Of a stretch of DNA of 64,000 bases, positions 24,974-34,335 are shown one piece after another (position 1 is the stretch's first letter; every line of letters begins with the position of its first letter). Both the position numbers and the translations under genes were made by a program. Origin of the DNA: Frigidibacter sp. SD6-1 (lineage in GTDB: Bacteria > Pseudomonadota > Alphaproteobacteria > Rhodobacterales > Rhodobacteraceae); assembly GCF_030143255.1 (NCBI RefSeq), contig NZ_JARJNR010000001.1, forward strand, positions 865,346-929,345, written 5' to 3'. The notes under the pieces are model-generated. The model saw only the letters and a program-made list of their open reading frames with translations. It did not search any database and was not told the DNA's origin.

Positions 24974-26386
24974 ATGACCGATATCAGGCTTTACAATACC
25001 AAGACCCGAACGAAGGAGACCTTCGCGCCGATCGACCCAAAGAATGTCCGCATGTATGTCTGCGGACCGACCGTCTATGACCGCGCGCATCTGGGCAATG
25101 CCCGGCCCGTCATCGTCTTCGACGTGCTCTACCGGCTTCTGCGCCATGTCTATGGCGCGGGTCATGTGACCTATGTGCGCAACTTCACCGATGTGGACGA
25201 CCGCATCAACGAAACCGCGCAGAACCGCAAGGCGGCAGGCGCGGCGGGTACGCTGGAAGAGCTGATCCGCGAGCGGTCGAATGAGACCATCCGATGGTAT
25301 CACGACGACATGGATGCACTCGGCGCGCTCCGCCCCGACCACGAGCCGCGCGCGACCGAATTCATCCCCCAGATGGTGGCGATGATCGAAGGGCTGATCG
25401 CCTCGGGTCACGCCTATGAGAAGGAGGGCCACGTCCTCTTCCGCGTCCGGTCGTACGCCGAATACGGCAAGCTCTCCGGCCGGTCGATCGACGACATGAT
25501 CGCGGGCGCCCGGGTCGAGGTCGCGCCCTTCAAGGAGGATCCGATGGACTTCGTCCTGTGGAAACCCTCGGACAAGGACCTGCCCGGCTGGGACAGCCCC
25601 TGGGGTCGCGGCCGCCCCGGCTGGCACATCGAATGCTCAGCCATGAGCCATGATCTTCTGGGCGAGTCGTTCGACATTCATGCGGGCGGGATCGACCTGC
25701 AATTCCCCCACCACGCGAACGAGATCGCCCAATCGAAATGCGCCCACCCCAAGGCGGAGTTCGCAAAGGTCTGGATGCATAACGAGATGCTGCAGGTCGA
25801 GGGCAAGAAGATGTCCAAGAGCTTGGGCAATTTCTTCACCGTCAGGGATTTACTGGACAAGGGCGTGCCGGGCGAGGTGATACGGTTCGTGTTCCTGCAG
25901 ACGCATTATTCCAAGCCAATGGACTGGACGGAGGAGAAGGCGCGGCAGGCGAAAGAGACGCTTTGGAAATGGCGACAACAAACGAGCCACGTTTCTGTCA
26001 GGAAGCGACCATCGGTTACGCCAGATAGTGTGTACGCCGCCCTTTGCGACGATCTGAACACATCGCTTGCGATTTCTCGTTTGCACCAGCTTTCGGCGCA
26101 AGGTGATGCAGATGAATTGTTGGCGTCGTTGGAGCTCGTGGGCTTTGGTGAAGACTGGCAGGACGATCTTCGCAATGACATGGCAAACATGCGCGTCCTT
26201 TTGGCTCACGAAGCACGTTTCGGAGAACTGCGCCAGCACGCGCTCGCGAGCAAGGATTTCTCGCTCGTTGATCAACTCAAAGCGCGGTTGCTTGCAGCAG
26301 GCGTCGAGGTGCGAATGTCGAAAGGTGGAGTGGAACTCGTTCCTGGCCCGGACTTCGACCCCGCAAAACTTGAGGCCCTGAAATGA
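24974..26386 (+). CDS. cysS: Cysteinyl-tRNA synthetase
   Basis: The 470-residue class I synthetase charges tRNA-Cys in the cytoplasm. It has the zinc Cys30 in [15 protein letters not shown] (with the HIGH-like HLGN), [21 protein letters not shown] and KKMSKSLGN near residues 276-284. The final 130 residues include the DALR anticodon-binding helical domain ([15 protein letters not shown]). From about 25970 to 26340 base composition falls to roughly 52-60 percent GC per 60-base line, clearly below the first part, with more T- and A-ending codons. This suggests the 3' part was replaced by recombination. Confidence 0.95.
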   Translation: MTDIRLYNTKTRTKETFAPIDPKNVRMYVCGPTVYDRAHLGNARPVIVFDVLYRLLRHVYGAGHVTYVRNFTDVDDRINETAQNRKAAGAAGTLEELIRERSNETIRWYHDDMDALGALRPDHEPRATEFIPQMVAMIEGLIASGHAYEKEGHVLFRVRSYAEYGKLSGRSIDDMIAGARVEVAPFKEDPMDFVLWKPSDKDLPGWDSPWGRGRPGWHIECSAMSHDLLGESFDIHAGGIDLQFPHHANEIAQSKCAHPKAEFAKVWMHNEMLQVEGKKMSKSLGNFFTVRDLLDKGVPGEVIRFVFLQTHYSKPMDWTEEKARQAKETLWKWRQQTSHVSVRKRPSVTPDSVYAALCDDLNTSLAISRLHQLSAQGDADELLASLELVGFGEDWQDDLRNDMANMRVLLAHEARFGELRQHALASKDFSLVDQLKARLLAAGVEVRMSKGGVELVPGPDFDPAKLEALK

Positions 26387-26466
26387 CCCGCGCGCTCCAA
26401 TGCAGGGGCGGCGCAGGCTCGGCAGGACGCGCCCGTGCGAACCGTCCGACATGCAAAGCTCCCCCC

Positions 26467-26526
26467 GTCCCGGGCTTGACCCGGGACCTCCTGGCGTTTC
26501 ACGAGGCCCCGGATCAGGTCCGGGGC
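26467..26526. repeat. Pair of short palindromes CCCGGG/CCCCGGA type (family C)
   Basis: GTCCCGGG-CTTGA-CCCGGGAC (26467-26487) is followed 18 bases later by GCCCCGGA-TCAGG-TCCGGGGC (26506-26526). A third copy, CCCCGGA-CATGA-TCCGGGG, is at 63808-63826. Such palindromes are widely scattered in alphaproteobacterial genomes. Here they occupy the gap between cysS and cimA. Confidence 0.6.
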
Positions 26527-26537
26527 GGGTGTGCGCG

Positions 26538-28157
26538 ATGACCCGCGAGCGCCTCTACCTCTACGACACCACGCTGCGCGACGGGCAGCAGACCCAGGGC
26601 GTGCAGTTCTCGGTCGCCGAGAAGGTCCAGATCGCCCAGGCGCTCGACGAGTTGGGCCTCGACCATATCGAGGGCGGTTGGCCCGGTGCCAATCCGACCG
26701 ACAGCGATTTCTTCGCCGCACGCCCCCAGACCCGCGCCACCTTCACCGCCTTCGGCATGACCAAGCGGGCAGGGCGGTCTGCGGCGAATGACGATGTGCT
26801 GGCGGCCGTTCTGAATGCCGGAACGCCTGCCGTCTGTCTGGTCGGCAAGACCCACGATTTTCATGTCGCGACTGCCCTCGGCATCACGCTCGACGAAAAT
26901 CTTGAGAACATCCGCGCCTCGATCGCCCATCTGGTCGCCCAAGGGCGCGAAGCACTCTTCGACGCCGAACATTTCTTCGACGGCTACCGCGCCAACCCCG
27001 CCTATGCGCTTTCCTGCCTGAAGGCCGCGCACGACGCGGGCGCCCGCTGGATCGTCCTTTGCGACACGAACGGCGGCACGCTGCCTGCCGAGGTCGGCCG
27101 GATCACCGCCGACGTGATCGCCGCGGGCATCCCCGGCGACCGGCTCGGCATCCATACCCACAATGACACCGAAAACGCCGTGGCGGCCTCGCTCGCCGCC
27201 GTCGATGCGGGGGCGCGCCAGATCCAGGGCACGCTCAACGGTCTGGGCGAGCGTTGCGGCAACGCCAATCTTACCGCTCTGATCCCGACACTCCTTCTCA
27301 AGGAGCCCTACGCCAGCCGCTACGAGACCGGCGTGACCCCAGAGGCGCTGACCCATCTGACACGCACAAGCCGCATGCTCGACGACATATTGAACCGCGT
27401 GCCGCTCAAGGCCGCCGCCTATGTCGGCGCCTCGGCCTTCGCCCACAAGGCGGGGCTGCATGCGAGCGCGATCCTGAAGGACCCCGCCACCTACGAACAT
27501 GTCGACCCCGCGCTGGTCGGCAACGACCGGATCATCCCGATGTCCAATCAGGCGGGTCAGTCGAACCTCCGCGCCCGCCTCGCCGCCGCCGGAATCGAGG
27601 CGCCGGACGCTGGCGCCCTCTCCCGCATCCTTGATGAGGTCAAGCGGCGCGAGGACGAGGGCTATGCCTATGACGGGGCACAGGGATCGTTCGAACTTCT
27701 TGCGCGGCGGGAACTCGGGTTGCTGCCCGACTTCTTCGAAGTGAAACGCTACCGCGTCACGGTCGAGCGGCGGAAGAACAAGCATAACGAGATGGTGACG
27801 CTGTCCGAGGCGGTCGTCGTGGTGAAGATCGGCGGCGAGAAGATGCTGTCGGTCTCGGAATCGATGGACGAGACCGGATCGGACCGCGGCCCGGTCAACG
27901 CCTTGTCGAAGGCGCTGGCCAAGGACCTAGGCCCCTACCAGCGCTATATCGCCGACATGAGACTGGTGGATTTCAAGGTCAGGATCACGCAAGGCGGCAC
28001 CGAGGCGGTCACCCGCGTCATCATCGACAGCGAGGACAGCGCGGGCCACCGCTGGTCGACCGTCGGGGTCAGCCCCAACATCGTCGACGCCTCGTTCGAG
28101 GCGCTGCTGGATGCGATCACCTGGAAGCTCGTCCATGACGGGGCGGTGCCGGTGTGA
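26538..28157 (+). CDS. cimA: Citramalate synthase
   Basis: The 539-residue protein is an HMGL-like acyltransferase of the (R)-citramalate synthase group, which condenses pyruvate and acetyl-CoA at the start of an isoleucine route. It has the start motif LYDTTLRDGQQTQGVQFS, metal ligands in IHTHNDTENAVA, and a C-terminal LeuA-type regulatory domain from about residue 390 (VTVERRKNKHNEMVTLSEA). The ATG at 26538 was chosen; an upstream in-frame ATG would translate the palindromes at 26467-26526. Its last four bases overlap the next gene. Confidence 0.9.
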   Translation: MTRERLYLYDTTLRDGQQTQGVQFSVAEKVQIAQALDELGLDHIEGGWPGANPTDSDFFAARPQTRATFTAFGMTKRAGRSAANDDVLAAVLNAGTPAVCLVGKTHDFHVATALGITLDENLENIRASIAHLVAQGREALFDAEHFFDGYRANPAYALSCLKAAHDAGARWIVLCDTNGGTLPAEVGRITADVIAAGIPGDRLGIHTHNDTENAVAASLAAVDAGARQIQGTLNGLGERCGNANLTALIPTLLLKEPYASRYETGVTPEALTHLTRTSRMLDDILNRVPLKAAAYVGASAFAHKAGLHASAILKDPATYEHVDPALVGNDRIIPMSNQAGQSNLRARLAAAGIEAPDAGALSRILDEVKRREDEGYAYDGAQGSFELLARRELGLLPDFFEVKRYRVTVERRKNKHNEMVTLSEAVVVVKIGGEKMLSVSESMDETGSDRGPVNALSKALAKDLGPYQRYIADMRLVDFKVRITQGGTEAVTRVIIDSEDSAGHRWSTVGVSPNIVDASFEALLDAITWKLVHDGAVPV

Positions 28158-28930
28158 GCCTCACCGGTTGCGCTTCCCTGGTTCAGGCGGGCGATCCGGT
28201 CCGTTTTGCGGCCACGATGGCGGCGCCTGTCGCGGCGCGGGCCACGCTCTGGCCACTCTATGCGCTTAATCTCGAGATTGCCCGCGCGCCCTGGGTCTCG
28301 GCCGAACCGATGGTCGCCGAGATGCGCCTGCAATGGTGGATCGATACGCTCGAGGGGCTGGGGCAGGGCCGGGCACGGAACGGCCATCCGGTGACCGGGG
28401 CGCTCCTGCCGCTGCTCAGCGGCAAGGCCGAGCTGACAACGCTCCTGACCGGCCTGGCAGAGGCCCGGCGTTGGGACTGCTGGAGCGAGGCCTTTGCCGA
28501 CCGCGGGGCTTTCGACGCCTATCTCGATGCCACTTCGGGAAACCTGATGTGGGCCGCCGCCCGCCTGCTCGGCGCGCCCGATCAGGCAGAAGCGGCGGTC
28601 AGGGATTTCGCATGGGGCGCGGGGCTTTCGGCCTATCTGATGGCCGCGCCGGAACTGGAAAGGCGCGGCCGCCTGCCCTTCGCCGATGGCCGCCCCGCGG
28701 CGCTCGGCCTTCTAGCGCAGGAAGGGCTCGGCCGGATCGCCGCGGCGCGGAAGTCAGCGCCGACCATCCCGCGCGAGTCCGTTCCCGCCCTCTGGCCCGG
28801 CGCATCGGCGGCGGCGATCCTCCGCCGCGCCGCCCGCCGCGCCGCGCTCATTGCCGCCGGGGCACTGGCGCCATCACCCTTCGCCCGGCACTGGCACCTC
28901 GCCACACGGGCACTTCTCTGGCGCTTCTGA
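28154..28930 (+). CDS. Squalene/phytoene-synthase family protein (NDUFAF6-like)
   Basis: The 258-residue protein matches the all-helical squalene/phytoene synthase fold (WPLYALNLEIARAPW, MRLQWWIDTLEGLGQG, and ATSGNLMWAAARLLG at the second motif). It lacks the paired DxxxD motifs needed for prenyl condensation, so it probably is not a carotenoid enzyme. It instead resembles the NDUFAF6 group, linked in eukaryotes to complex I assembly. The GTG start overlaps the cimA stop (GTGA). A family A hairpin lies in the convergent gap after it. Confidence 0.78.
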   Translation: MSLTGCASLVQAGDPVRFAATMAAPVAARATLWPLYALNLEIARAPWVSAEPMVAEMRLQWWIDTLEGLGQGRARNGHPVTGALLPLLSGKAELTTLLTGLAEARRWDCWSEAFADRGAFDAYLDATSGNLMWAAARLLGAPDQAEAAVRDFAWGAGLSAYLMAAPELERRGRLPFADGRPAALGLLAQEGLGRIAAARKSAPTIPRESVPALWPGASAAAILRRAARRAALIAAGALAPSPFARHWHLATRALLWRF

Positions 28931-28942
28931 CCCCTCTTCCGT

Positions 28943-28999
28943 TCTCAAATATCCCGGGGGAGTCCCGGACCGCAGGTTCGGGACGGGGGCAGCGCCCCC
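28943..28999 (-). repeat. GC-rich 3' hairpin plus conserved tail (family A, copy 3)
   Basis: On the minus strand, right after the MFS stop, GGGGGC-GCT-GCCCCC (28985-28999) is followed by a second hairpin GTCCCG...CGGGAC (28962-28984). The tail TCCCCCGGGATATTTGAGAA ends near 28943. Orientation follows the MFS gene. The copy is more divergent in its tail end than copies 1 and 2. Confidence 0.6.
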
Positions 29000-29000
29000 C

Positions 29001-30221
29001 TCAGCGCTCCACCGGACGCAGCGCGAGCCAGATGAGCGAGGCGCCCGCCAGCACCAGAAAGGGCAGCATGGCGATATTGACCGCATTCCAGCCCGCAACG
29101 ACATCGGTGCCAGAACAATTCATCAGGACGCCGGACGAGAGGGAGGCGGCGGTGACACCGCCGAAGACGACGAAATCGTTGATGCCCTGGATCCGGCCCT
29201 TCTCCTCTGGCCGGTGGGCCGAAGACAGAAGCGTCGTCGCGCCGATGAAACCGAAGTTCCAGCCAAGGCCGAGCAGGATCAGCGCGACATAGAACTGCTC
29301 GATCTGAACCCCGGTCAGGGCGACGGCTCCGGCGCCCGCGAGGATTGCAAGTCCCGTGCCGATGATCATGGGCGCACCGAACCGGTTGATCAGATGGCCG
29401 GTGAAGAAGGCGGGTGCGAACATCGCCAACACATGGGCGCGGACGATATCGGCGGCATTGCCGGTCGAATAGCCGCAACCGACGACGGCCAGCGGCGTCG
29501 AGGTCATCACGAGGTTCATCAAGGCATAGGCGACCATCGCACAGACCATCGCGACCAGAATGGTCGGATCGCGCAGAAGCGCGCGCCGGCTGCGGCCGGG
29601 CAAAGCGCCGTCCGCCGCGCGCGCGGGTTTGGGAATGTCGAGGCCGAGGAAGAGGAGCGAACCCACGAGGTTCAGCGCCACCACCGCCAGATAGGTGCCA
29701 AGGAAGGTGACGGCCATCGCGTCATTGGTGTGCTTGGCCAGTTCCGGCCCGACAAGCGCCGAGGCGAGGCCGCCCGCCATCACGTAGGAAATCGCCTTCG
29801 GGCGGAACTCGGGGCTCGCGGTGTCGGCGGCGGCGAACCGGTAGAAGCCCTGCGCGGACATGTAGGTTCCGGTCAGCAGAGAGCCCGCGAGAAAGAGCGC
29901 GAAGGAGCCTTTGGTCAGTGCGACCGCCGCGACCCCGGCCCCGAGCGCACCGAAAAGCGCGCCCGCGACAAAGCCCGCCGCACGGCCGTAGCGCGCCATC
30001 AGTGCGGACAGGGGATTGGCCGACAGCATCGAGCCGAGCACGATCATCGAAATGGGCAGCGTCGCCCAGCAGCGGTTCGTTGCCAGCATCTGTCCGGCAA
30101 GACCGCCGACGATGAAGATCATCGGCATCTGCGAGCCCATGATCGCCTGCGCGGCCACGAGCACCATCACATTGCGGCGGGCGCGGCGGTCGTCAGACTG
30201 GGGAAGGCTCATGTCGGTCAT
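29001..30221 (-). CDS. MFS transporter
   Basis: The 406-residue inner-membrane carrier has about 12 hydrophobic helices. Cytoplasmic loops carry MARYGRAAG after the second helix pair and a central loop DIPKPARAADGALPGRSRR between the two six-helix halves. This is the major facilitator layout, probably a drug/metabolite exporter. Two in-frame ATGs (30221 and 30212) are possible and neither has a strong ribosome site. Substrate unknown. It is divergent from the glycosylase gene at 30315. Confidence 0.83.
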   Translation of the reverse strand: MTDMSLPQSDDRRARRNVMVLVAAQAIMGSQMPMIFIVGGLAGQMLATNRCWATLPISMIVLGSMLSANPLSALMARYGRAAGFVAGALFGALGAGVAAVALTKGSFALFLAGSLLTGTYMSAQGFYRFAAADTASPEFRPKAISYVMAGGLASALVGPELAKHTNDAMAVTFLGTYLAVVALNLVGSLLFLGLDIPKPARAADGALPGRSRRALLRDPTILVAMVCAMVAYALMNLVMTSTPLAVVGCGYSTGNAADIVRAHVLAMFAPAFFTGHLINRFGAPMIIGTGLAILAGAGAVALTGVQIEQFYVALILLGLGWNFGFIGATTLLSSAHRPEEKGRIQGINDFVVFGGVTAASLSSGVLMNCSGTDVVAGWNAVNIAMLPFLVLAGASLIWLALRPVER

Positions 30222-30314
30222 GGGCGGAGCTAGAGCCGAAAGTTCAGGCCTCCGCAAGGCGAAAGCGCTTTCGCCACGGTGCCCCAGCCGTTAGGTGAGG
30301 GCAGGGGAGGCGCC

Positions 30315-30944
30315 ATGGTCGGACGGATCATCGAAACGGCGGACGATCTGGCGGAGGGTGCAGCCTGGCTTTCGGCCCGCGACCCGCGCCTCGCGCGCGC
30401 TTTGGCAGATGTCGGCCCCTTGCCCCTGCGCCGTAATCCCGGCGGCTTTGGTGCCCTTCTGGACGCGATCATGTCGCAACAGGTTTCGGTCGCTTCGGCC
30501 GATGCGATCTGGCGGCGGCTGGAGGCGCAGGGCCTGACCGAGGCCCCGGCGGTCGCCGCGGCGGGCGAGGCGGCCTTGCGCGCCTGCGGCCTGTCGCGCC
30601 AGAAGATCCGCTATGCGATGGCGCTTGCCTCGGCGGGCCTCGATTTCGACGGGCTCGCCGCCCGCTCCGACGAAGAGGTGATCGCGGCGCTGGTCGCCCT
30701 GCCGGGGATCGGGCGCTGGACGGCGGAAATCTATGCGATGTTCTCGCTCGGCCGCGCCGACGTGTTTGCGCCCGGCGATCTCGCCCTTCAGGAAGCGGCG
30801 CGGATGCTGTTCGAACTGGAAGACCGGCCATCGGATAGGGCGCTGCGCGCCATGGCCGAGGACTGGTCGCCCTGGCGGGCGGTTGCGGCGCGCGCGCTCT
30901 GGGCCTACTACCGCCATGTGAAAAGCCGGGAAGGGATCAGATGA
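30315..30944 (+). CDS. DNA-3-methyladenine glycosylase II-like (HhH-GPD)
   Basis: The 209-residue DNA repair enzyme removes alkylated bases. It contains the helix-hairpin-helix LPGIGRWTAEIYAMFSLG and, after it, the catalytic Asp in FAPGDLAL. It lacks the extra N-terminal domain of E. coli AlkA, as in short bacterial AlkA proteins. The ATG at 30315 has GGGGAGG a few bases upstream. Its stop overlaps the next gene (ATGA). Confidence 0.87.
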   Translation: MVGRIIETADDLAEGAAWLSARDPRLARALADVGPLPLRRNPGGFGALLDAIMSQQVSVASADAIWRRLEAQGLTEAPAVAAAGEAALRACGLSRQKIRYAMALASAGLDFDGLAARSDEEVIAALVALPGIGRWTAEIYAMFSLGRADVFAPGDLALQEAARMLFELEDRPSDRALRAMAEDWSPWRAVAARALWAYYRHVKSREGIR

Positions 30945-31603
30945 CGCGCGATCTGCAATTTGCGACGAAAGAGGCCCGGTCGGGCAATGCGAGCTCGCTG
31001 GTGATCTTCCTGCATGGCTATGGCGCCGACGGGGCCGATCTTCTGGGCCTCGCCGATCCGCTGGCCCCGCACCTGCCCGAAACGGCTTTCATCGCGCCAG
31101 ACGCGCCCGAACCCTGCGCGGGCAACCCGTTCGGACGGCAATGGTTCCCGATCCCCTGGCTCGACGGATCGAGCGAGGCCGAGGCACAGGCGGGCCTCGC
31201 CCGCGCGGCTGCCGATCTTGACGCTTTCATCGCGGCGCGGCTCGCCGACTGCGCTCTCGCGCCCGACCGGCTTGTTCTCTTTGGTTTCTCGCAAGGCACG
31301 ATGATGGCGCTCCATGTCGCGCCTCGGCGGGCCGAACCGGTCGCGGGGATCGTCGCCTTCTCCGGTCGGCTTCTCGTGCCCGAGCGGCTGGAGGCCGAGG
31401 CGCGGTCGAAACCGCCGGTGCTTCTGGTGCATGGCGATGCCGATCCGATGGTGCCCTTCGCCGATATGCAGCTCGCAGGCCAGACGCTGGCGGCAGCGGG
31501 ATTCGAGACCTATGGCCATGTCATGAAGGGCACCGGCCACGGCATCGCGCCCGACGGGCTTTCGGTGGCGCTTCAGTTCATGCGCGAGCGGCTGGCGGGC
31601 TGA
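30941..31603 (+). CDS. Phospholipase/carboxylesterase family protein
   Basis: The 220-residue alpha/beta hydrolase of the acyl-protein thioesterase/carboxylesterase type has HGYGADGADLLGLA (oxyanion loop), GFSQGTMMAL (nucleophile Ser), HGDADPMVPF (acid) and GTGHGIAPDGL (His). The complete triad suggests an active cytoplasmic esterase. It overlaps the glycosylase by four bases, so the pair is co-translated. Substrate unknown. Confidence 0.87.
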   Translation: MTRDLQFATKEARSGNASSLVIFLHGYGADGADLLGLADPLAPHLPETAFIAPDAPEPCAGNPFGRQWFPIPWLDGSSEAEAQAGLARAAADLDAFIAARLADCALAPDRLVLFGFSQGTMMALHVAPRRAEPVAGIVAFSGRLLVPERLEAEARSKPPVLLVHGDADPMVPFADMQLAGQTLAAAGFETYGHVMKGTGHGIAPDGLSVALQFMRERLAG

Positions 31604-31749
31604 GCGGCCGCTTTCAGCAGGTTTCTTGCGCGATCGACCACCGGAAAGCAGGAAGATTGTCGCGTCTCAGGCAAAAATCCGCCGCCCGCCCTTGCATCCC
31701 GCCTTCTGATGGTTACCTTGGGTGTACCGAATCCTTGGGAGACGACCGA

Positions 31750-31860
31750 ATGAGCCTTCTCGCCCTGACTTCGCTGGTGCTTCTTGCCCTGATCGAAGCC
31801 CGTGCGCGGCGCGTTCCGGTCAAGGCCGAAGCGACCGCCCGCCGCGCGCGCCGGTCCTGA
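31750..31860 (+). CDS. Small hydrophobic protein, 36 residues
   Basis: MSLLALTSLVLLALIEARA forms one membrane-helix-like segment, followed by a strongly basic tail (RRVPVKAEATARRARRS). TTGGGAGACGACCGA provides a ribosome site before the ATG at 31750. It lies in the gap 31604-32057 between the esterase and HNH genes, where nothing else is convincing. It could be a real small membrane protein; the evidence is its start context and composition only. Confidence 0.42.
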   Translation: MSLLALTSLVLLALIEARARRVPVKAEATARRARRS

Positions 31861-32057
31861 TACCAGACCAAGCCCGACCTGCCCAGCCTTTCATGCTTCC
31901 GGGGCCGCCTGTTGCGGCCAGCGCGTCACAATTCTGTGCGGCGCCGGGAATATAGCGGGGCTTGTCAGGCGCGAAACGCCAGATATAGTTGTGGATAAGG
32001 TGGAGCGGCGCTCCCGCTCCCGGACCCGCTCGGGTCCAAGCGTGAGGTGTCTTTGGA

Positions 32058-32657
32058 ATGCTCGACCGGACGGACAGCGACGATTTCAGGACGACATTCG
32101 TGCGAGAGCCCTCGGCGCTCAAGCACTATCCCGCGCTGGTGCTGAACGCGGATTTCCGGCCGCTGTCCTACTACCCCTTGTCGCTCTGGCCCTGGCAGGA
32201 GGCGATCAAGGCGGTCTTCCTCGACCGGGTGACGATCCTGGCCGAGTACGAGCAGATGGTCCACAGCCAGCGCGCGGCCTTCCGAATACCCTCGGTCGTG
32301 GTCCTGAAGGAATTTGTCAGACCCCAGAAGCGCGTGGCCTTCACGCGCTTCAATCTTTTTCTCAGGGACGAATTCTGCTGCCAGTATTGCGGTTCGCGTG
32401 GCGATCTGACCTTCGATCATGTGCTGCCGCGTTCCAAAGGCGGGGTGACGAGCTGGGAGAATGTCGTGGCGGCCTGTTCGCCCTGCAATCTGAGGAAGGG
32501 CAACAAGAACCTGAAGCAATCCGGCCTGCACCTGCGCCGCCCGCCGCATCGACCGACGGCCGAGGAGATGCAGCAGGTCGGCCGCCGTTTCCCGCCGAAC
32601 TATCTGCACGACAGCTGGATGGATTTCCTTTACTGGGACGCGGAACTGGATGCCTGA
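32058..32657 (+). CDS. HNH endonuclease family protein
   Basis: The 199-residue protein has a typical HNH core at about residues 105-160: CCQYCGSRGDLTFDHVLP, NVVAACSPCNLRKGNK (two Cys pairs for Zn, His and Asn). An N-terminal domain beginning ALVLNADFRPLSYYPLSLW is characteristic of a single-copy chromosomal HNH family found across alphaproteobacteria. Physiological role is unclear; it is not next to restriction or defence genes here. A GC-rich leader with CGAGCGC repeats precedes it. Confidence 0.85.
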   Translation: MLDRTDSDDFRTTFVREPSALKHYPALVLNADFRPLSYYPLSLWPWQEAIKAVFLDRVTILAEYEQMVHSQRAAFRIPSVVVLKEFVRPQKRVAFTRFNLFLRDEFCCQYCGSRGDLTFDHVLPRSKGGVTSWENVVAACSPCNLRKGNKNLKQSGLHLRRPPHRPTAEEMQQVGRRFPPNYLHDSWMDFLYWDAELDA

Positions 32658-32673
32658 CGCCGGGGGAGGGCGG

Positions 32674-32720
32674 GCCAAGAATTTTCGAAAATTCTTGGCA
32701 AAATCCTTCGAAGGATTTTG
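32674..32720. repeat. Two adjacent perfect palindromes (family B, copy 2)
   Basis: A 26-bp perfect palindrome (32674-32699, half GCCAAGAATTTTC) is joined to a 22-bp one (32699-32720, half CAAAATCCTTC), sharing one base. They lie 16 bases after the HNH stop and ahead of the ureohydrolase gene. Local AT-rich arms stand out from the GC-rich surroundings. Confidence 0.7.
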
Positions 32721-32792
32721 GCGCGCGTCATCGCCGGGCGGTCTTTACCGCGCCGGATCGCTCGTTTAGCGTCGCGCCAAGGGGGGATAGTC

Positions 32793-33761
32793 ATGACCGA
32801 TCCGTTCTTCAGGCCCGTTTCGGGTATGCAGATGCCGCGTTTCGCGGGCATTCCGACCTTCATGCGGCTGCCGCATGTGCCGCTGGATCATCCCCGCATC
32901 GGCGAGGTCGATATCGGCCTGATCGGCCTGCCGTTCGACAGCGCCGTGTCGAACCGCCCTGGCCCGCGACACGGGCCGCGGGCGATGCGCGATGCCTCGA
33001 CCATGATCCGGGCCGAACATCCGATCCACCGCATCCGGCCGTTCGAGGCCGCCAATTGCGCCGACCTCGGCGATGTCGGCCCGAACCCGGTCGATGTGAT
33101 GGACACGCTCGACCGGTTCACCGCCTATTACAAGGATATCAAGGCGCGCGGCATCCGCCCCTTGAGCGCCGGTGGCGATCACCTCTGCACGCTGCCCGTC
33201 CTGCGCGGCATCGCCGCCGACGGGCCGCTGGGCCTGATGCATTTCGACAGCCACACCGATCTTTACCCCGTCTATTTCGGCGGCAAGGTCCTGACCCATG
33301 GCAACCCCTTTCGCCAGGCGGTCGAGGAGGGGCTTCTCGACCCCAAGCGCATGGTCCAGATCGGCATCCGCGGCACGACCTACGATTTCGTCGATATCGA
33401 CTTCGCCGAGGCGAACGGCATCCGCATCATCCGGATCGAGGAGTTTCATGCGCGCGGCGTCAAGGATGTGATGGCCGAGGCGCGCGAGATCGTCGGACAG
33501 GGACCGACCTACCTGTCCTATGACATCGATTTCGTCGACCCGTCGGTCGCACCGGGGACGGGCACGCCGGAATGGGGCGGGCCGAACGCCTATCAGGCGC
33601 TGCAGGTGGTGCGCGAGTGCCTGGGGCTGAATATCGTCGGTGCGGATGTGGTGGAAGTCTCGCCCCCCTTCGACCCGACCGGCAATACCGCCTATCTCGG
33701 GGCGACGGTGATGTTCGAGATCCTGTGCCTCATGGTGCGGGCGCTTCCACCGCCGCGGTAA
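32793..33761 (+). CDS. speB: Ureohydrolase (agmatinase/guanidino-acid hydrolase)
   Basis: The 322-residue Mn enzyme of the arginase/agmatinase family has GGDH (residues 127-130), DSHTD (152-156) and SYDIDFVDP (Asp244 and Asp246), the full binuclear metal set. GTPEWGGPNAYQAL is typical of the agmatinase branch. It hydrolyses a guanidino compound to urea plus an amine. Agmatine, guanidinobutyrate and guanidinopropionate cannot be told apart by eye. The ATG at 32793 follows GGGGGG. Its 3' end overlaps the convergent small gene by 32 bases. Confidence 0.85.
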   Translation: MTDPFFRPVSGMQMPRFAGIPTFMRLPHVPLDHPRIGEVDIGLIGLPFDSAVSNRPGPRHGPRAMRDASTMIRAEHPIHRIRPFEAANCADLGDVGPNPVDVMDTLDRFTAYYKDIKARGIRPLSAGGDHLCTLPVLRGIAADGPLGLMHFDSHTDLYPVYFGGKVLTHGNPFRQAVEEGLLDPKRMVQIGIRGTTYDFVDIDFAEANGIRIIRIEEFHARGVKDVMAEAREIVGQGPTYLSYDIDFVDPSVAPGTGTPEWGGPNAYQALQVVRECLGLNIVGADVVEVSPPFDPTGNTAYLGATVMFEILCLMVRALPPPR

Positions 33762-34152
33762 GGTCTGGCTGACTCTCGGCGATCTCGACCAGTTCGGCGC
33801 GAAACCCTGTGCAGGCACCGCGAATCTCGGCAAGGACCGTGCCGGGGTTGGGCAGGCGCGGCGTCGAGATCAGCAGGATGCCGCGAAAGCCAAGCCGGGT
33901 GAGACGCTCGGCCACGTCCAATATGTCGAAATCCGGTGCAAGCAGCGGCGCGAGGACAGCGTCGGGTGGCGCGCCGCCCGCCCAGTAGGCTGCGGTCAGC
34001 GCGGCAAGGCCGCAGGCGCTTTGCCAGGCTGGCATCGTGCCGGGGCCGCAACCGTCCTGCCCCTGGCAGGAGCCGAGGACAAGGAGACGCAGGTTCCTGG
34101 CAAGGATGTCCCGGAGCGCGTCGGGGAGTTGCGAAAAATCTTCTTCTGTCAC
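33730..34152 (-). CDS. Hypothetical protein overlapping the ureohydrolase end
   Basis: The 140-residue protein starts at GTG 34152 and contains RLTRLGFRGILLISTPRLPNPGTVLAEI, a pattern I associate with short EAL/receiver-like signalling proteins of Rhodobacterales, but the link is weak. The N-terminal half has LRLLVLGSCQGQDGCGPG. It overlaps the end of the ureohydrolase gene by 32 bases on the opposite strand. No ribosome site is clear. It may be real; function unknown. Confidence 0.5.
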   Translation of the reverse strand: MTEEDFSQLPDALRDILARNLRLLVLGSCQGQDGCGPGTMPAWQSACGLAALTAAYWAGGAPPDAVLAPLLAPDFDILDVAERLTRLGFRGILLISTPRLPNPGTVLAEIRGACTGFRAELVEIAESQPDLTAAVEAPAP

Positions 34153-34335
34153 GTGATCGCTGTCTGAAATGGGTGGGAAGAACCGTGCGGCAGGCCCCCG
34201 TCGGCCACGTTCATCGTGAACGACGTCCCGATCCTATGGCGGGACATGGCCCAAACAAGGAAAAATATTGGCACAAACAGATTATTTCAAAATTTCGACA
34301 TATCCGGCGGCGACTGTGCTACGAGGCGGTTAATC

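Noticed and set aside
26400..26537. Longer cimA start upstream
   Set aside because: The extra segment would translate the family C palindromes and lacks a ribosome site. The ATG at 26538 fits the family N-terminus.
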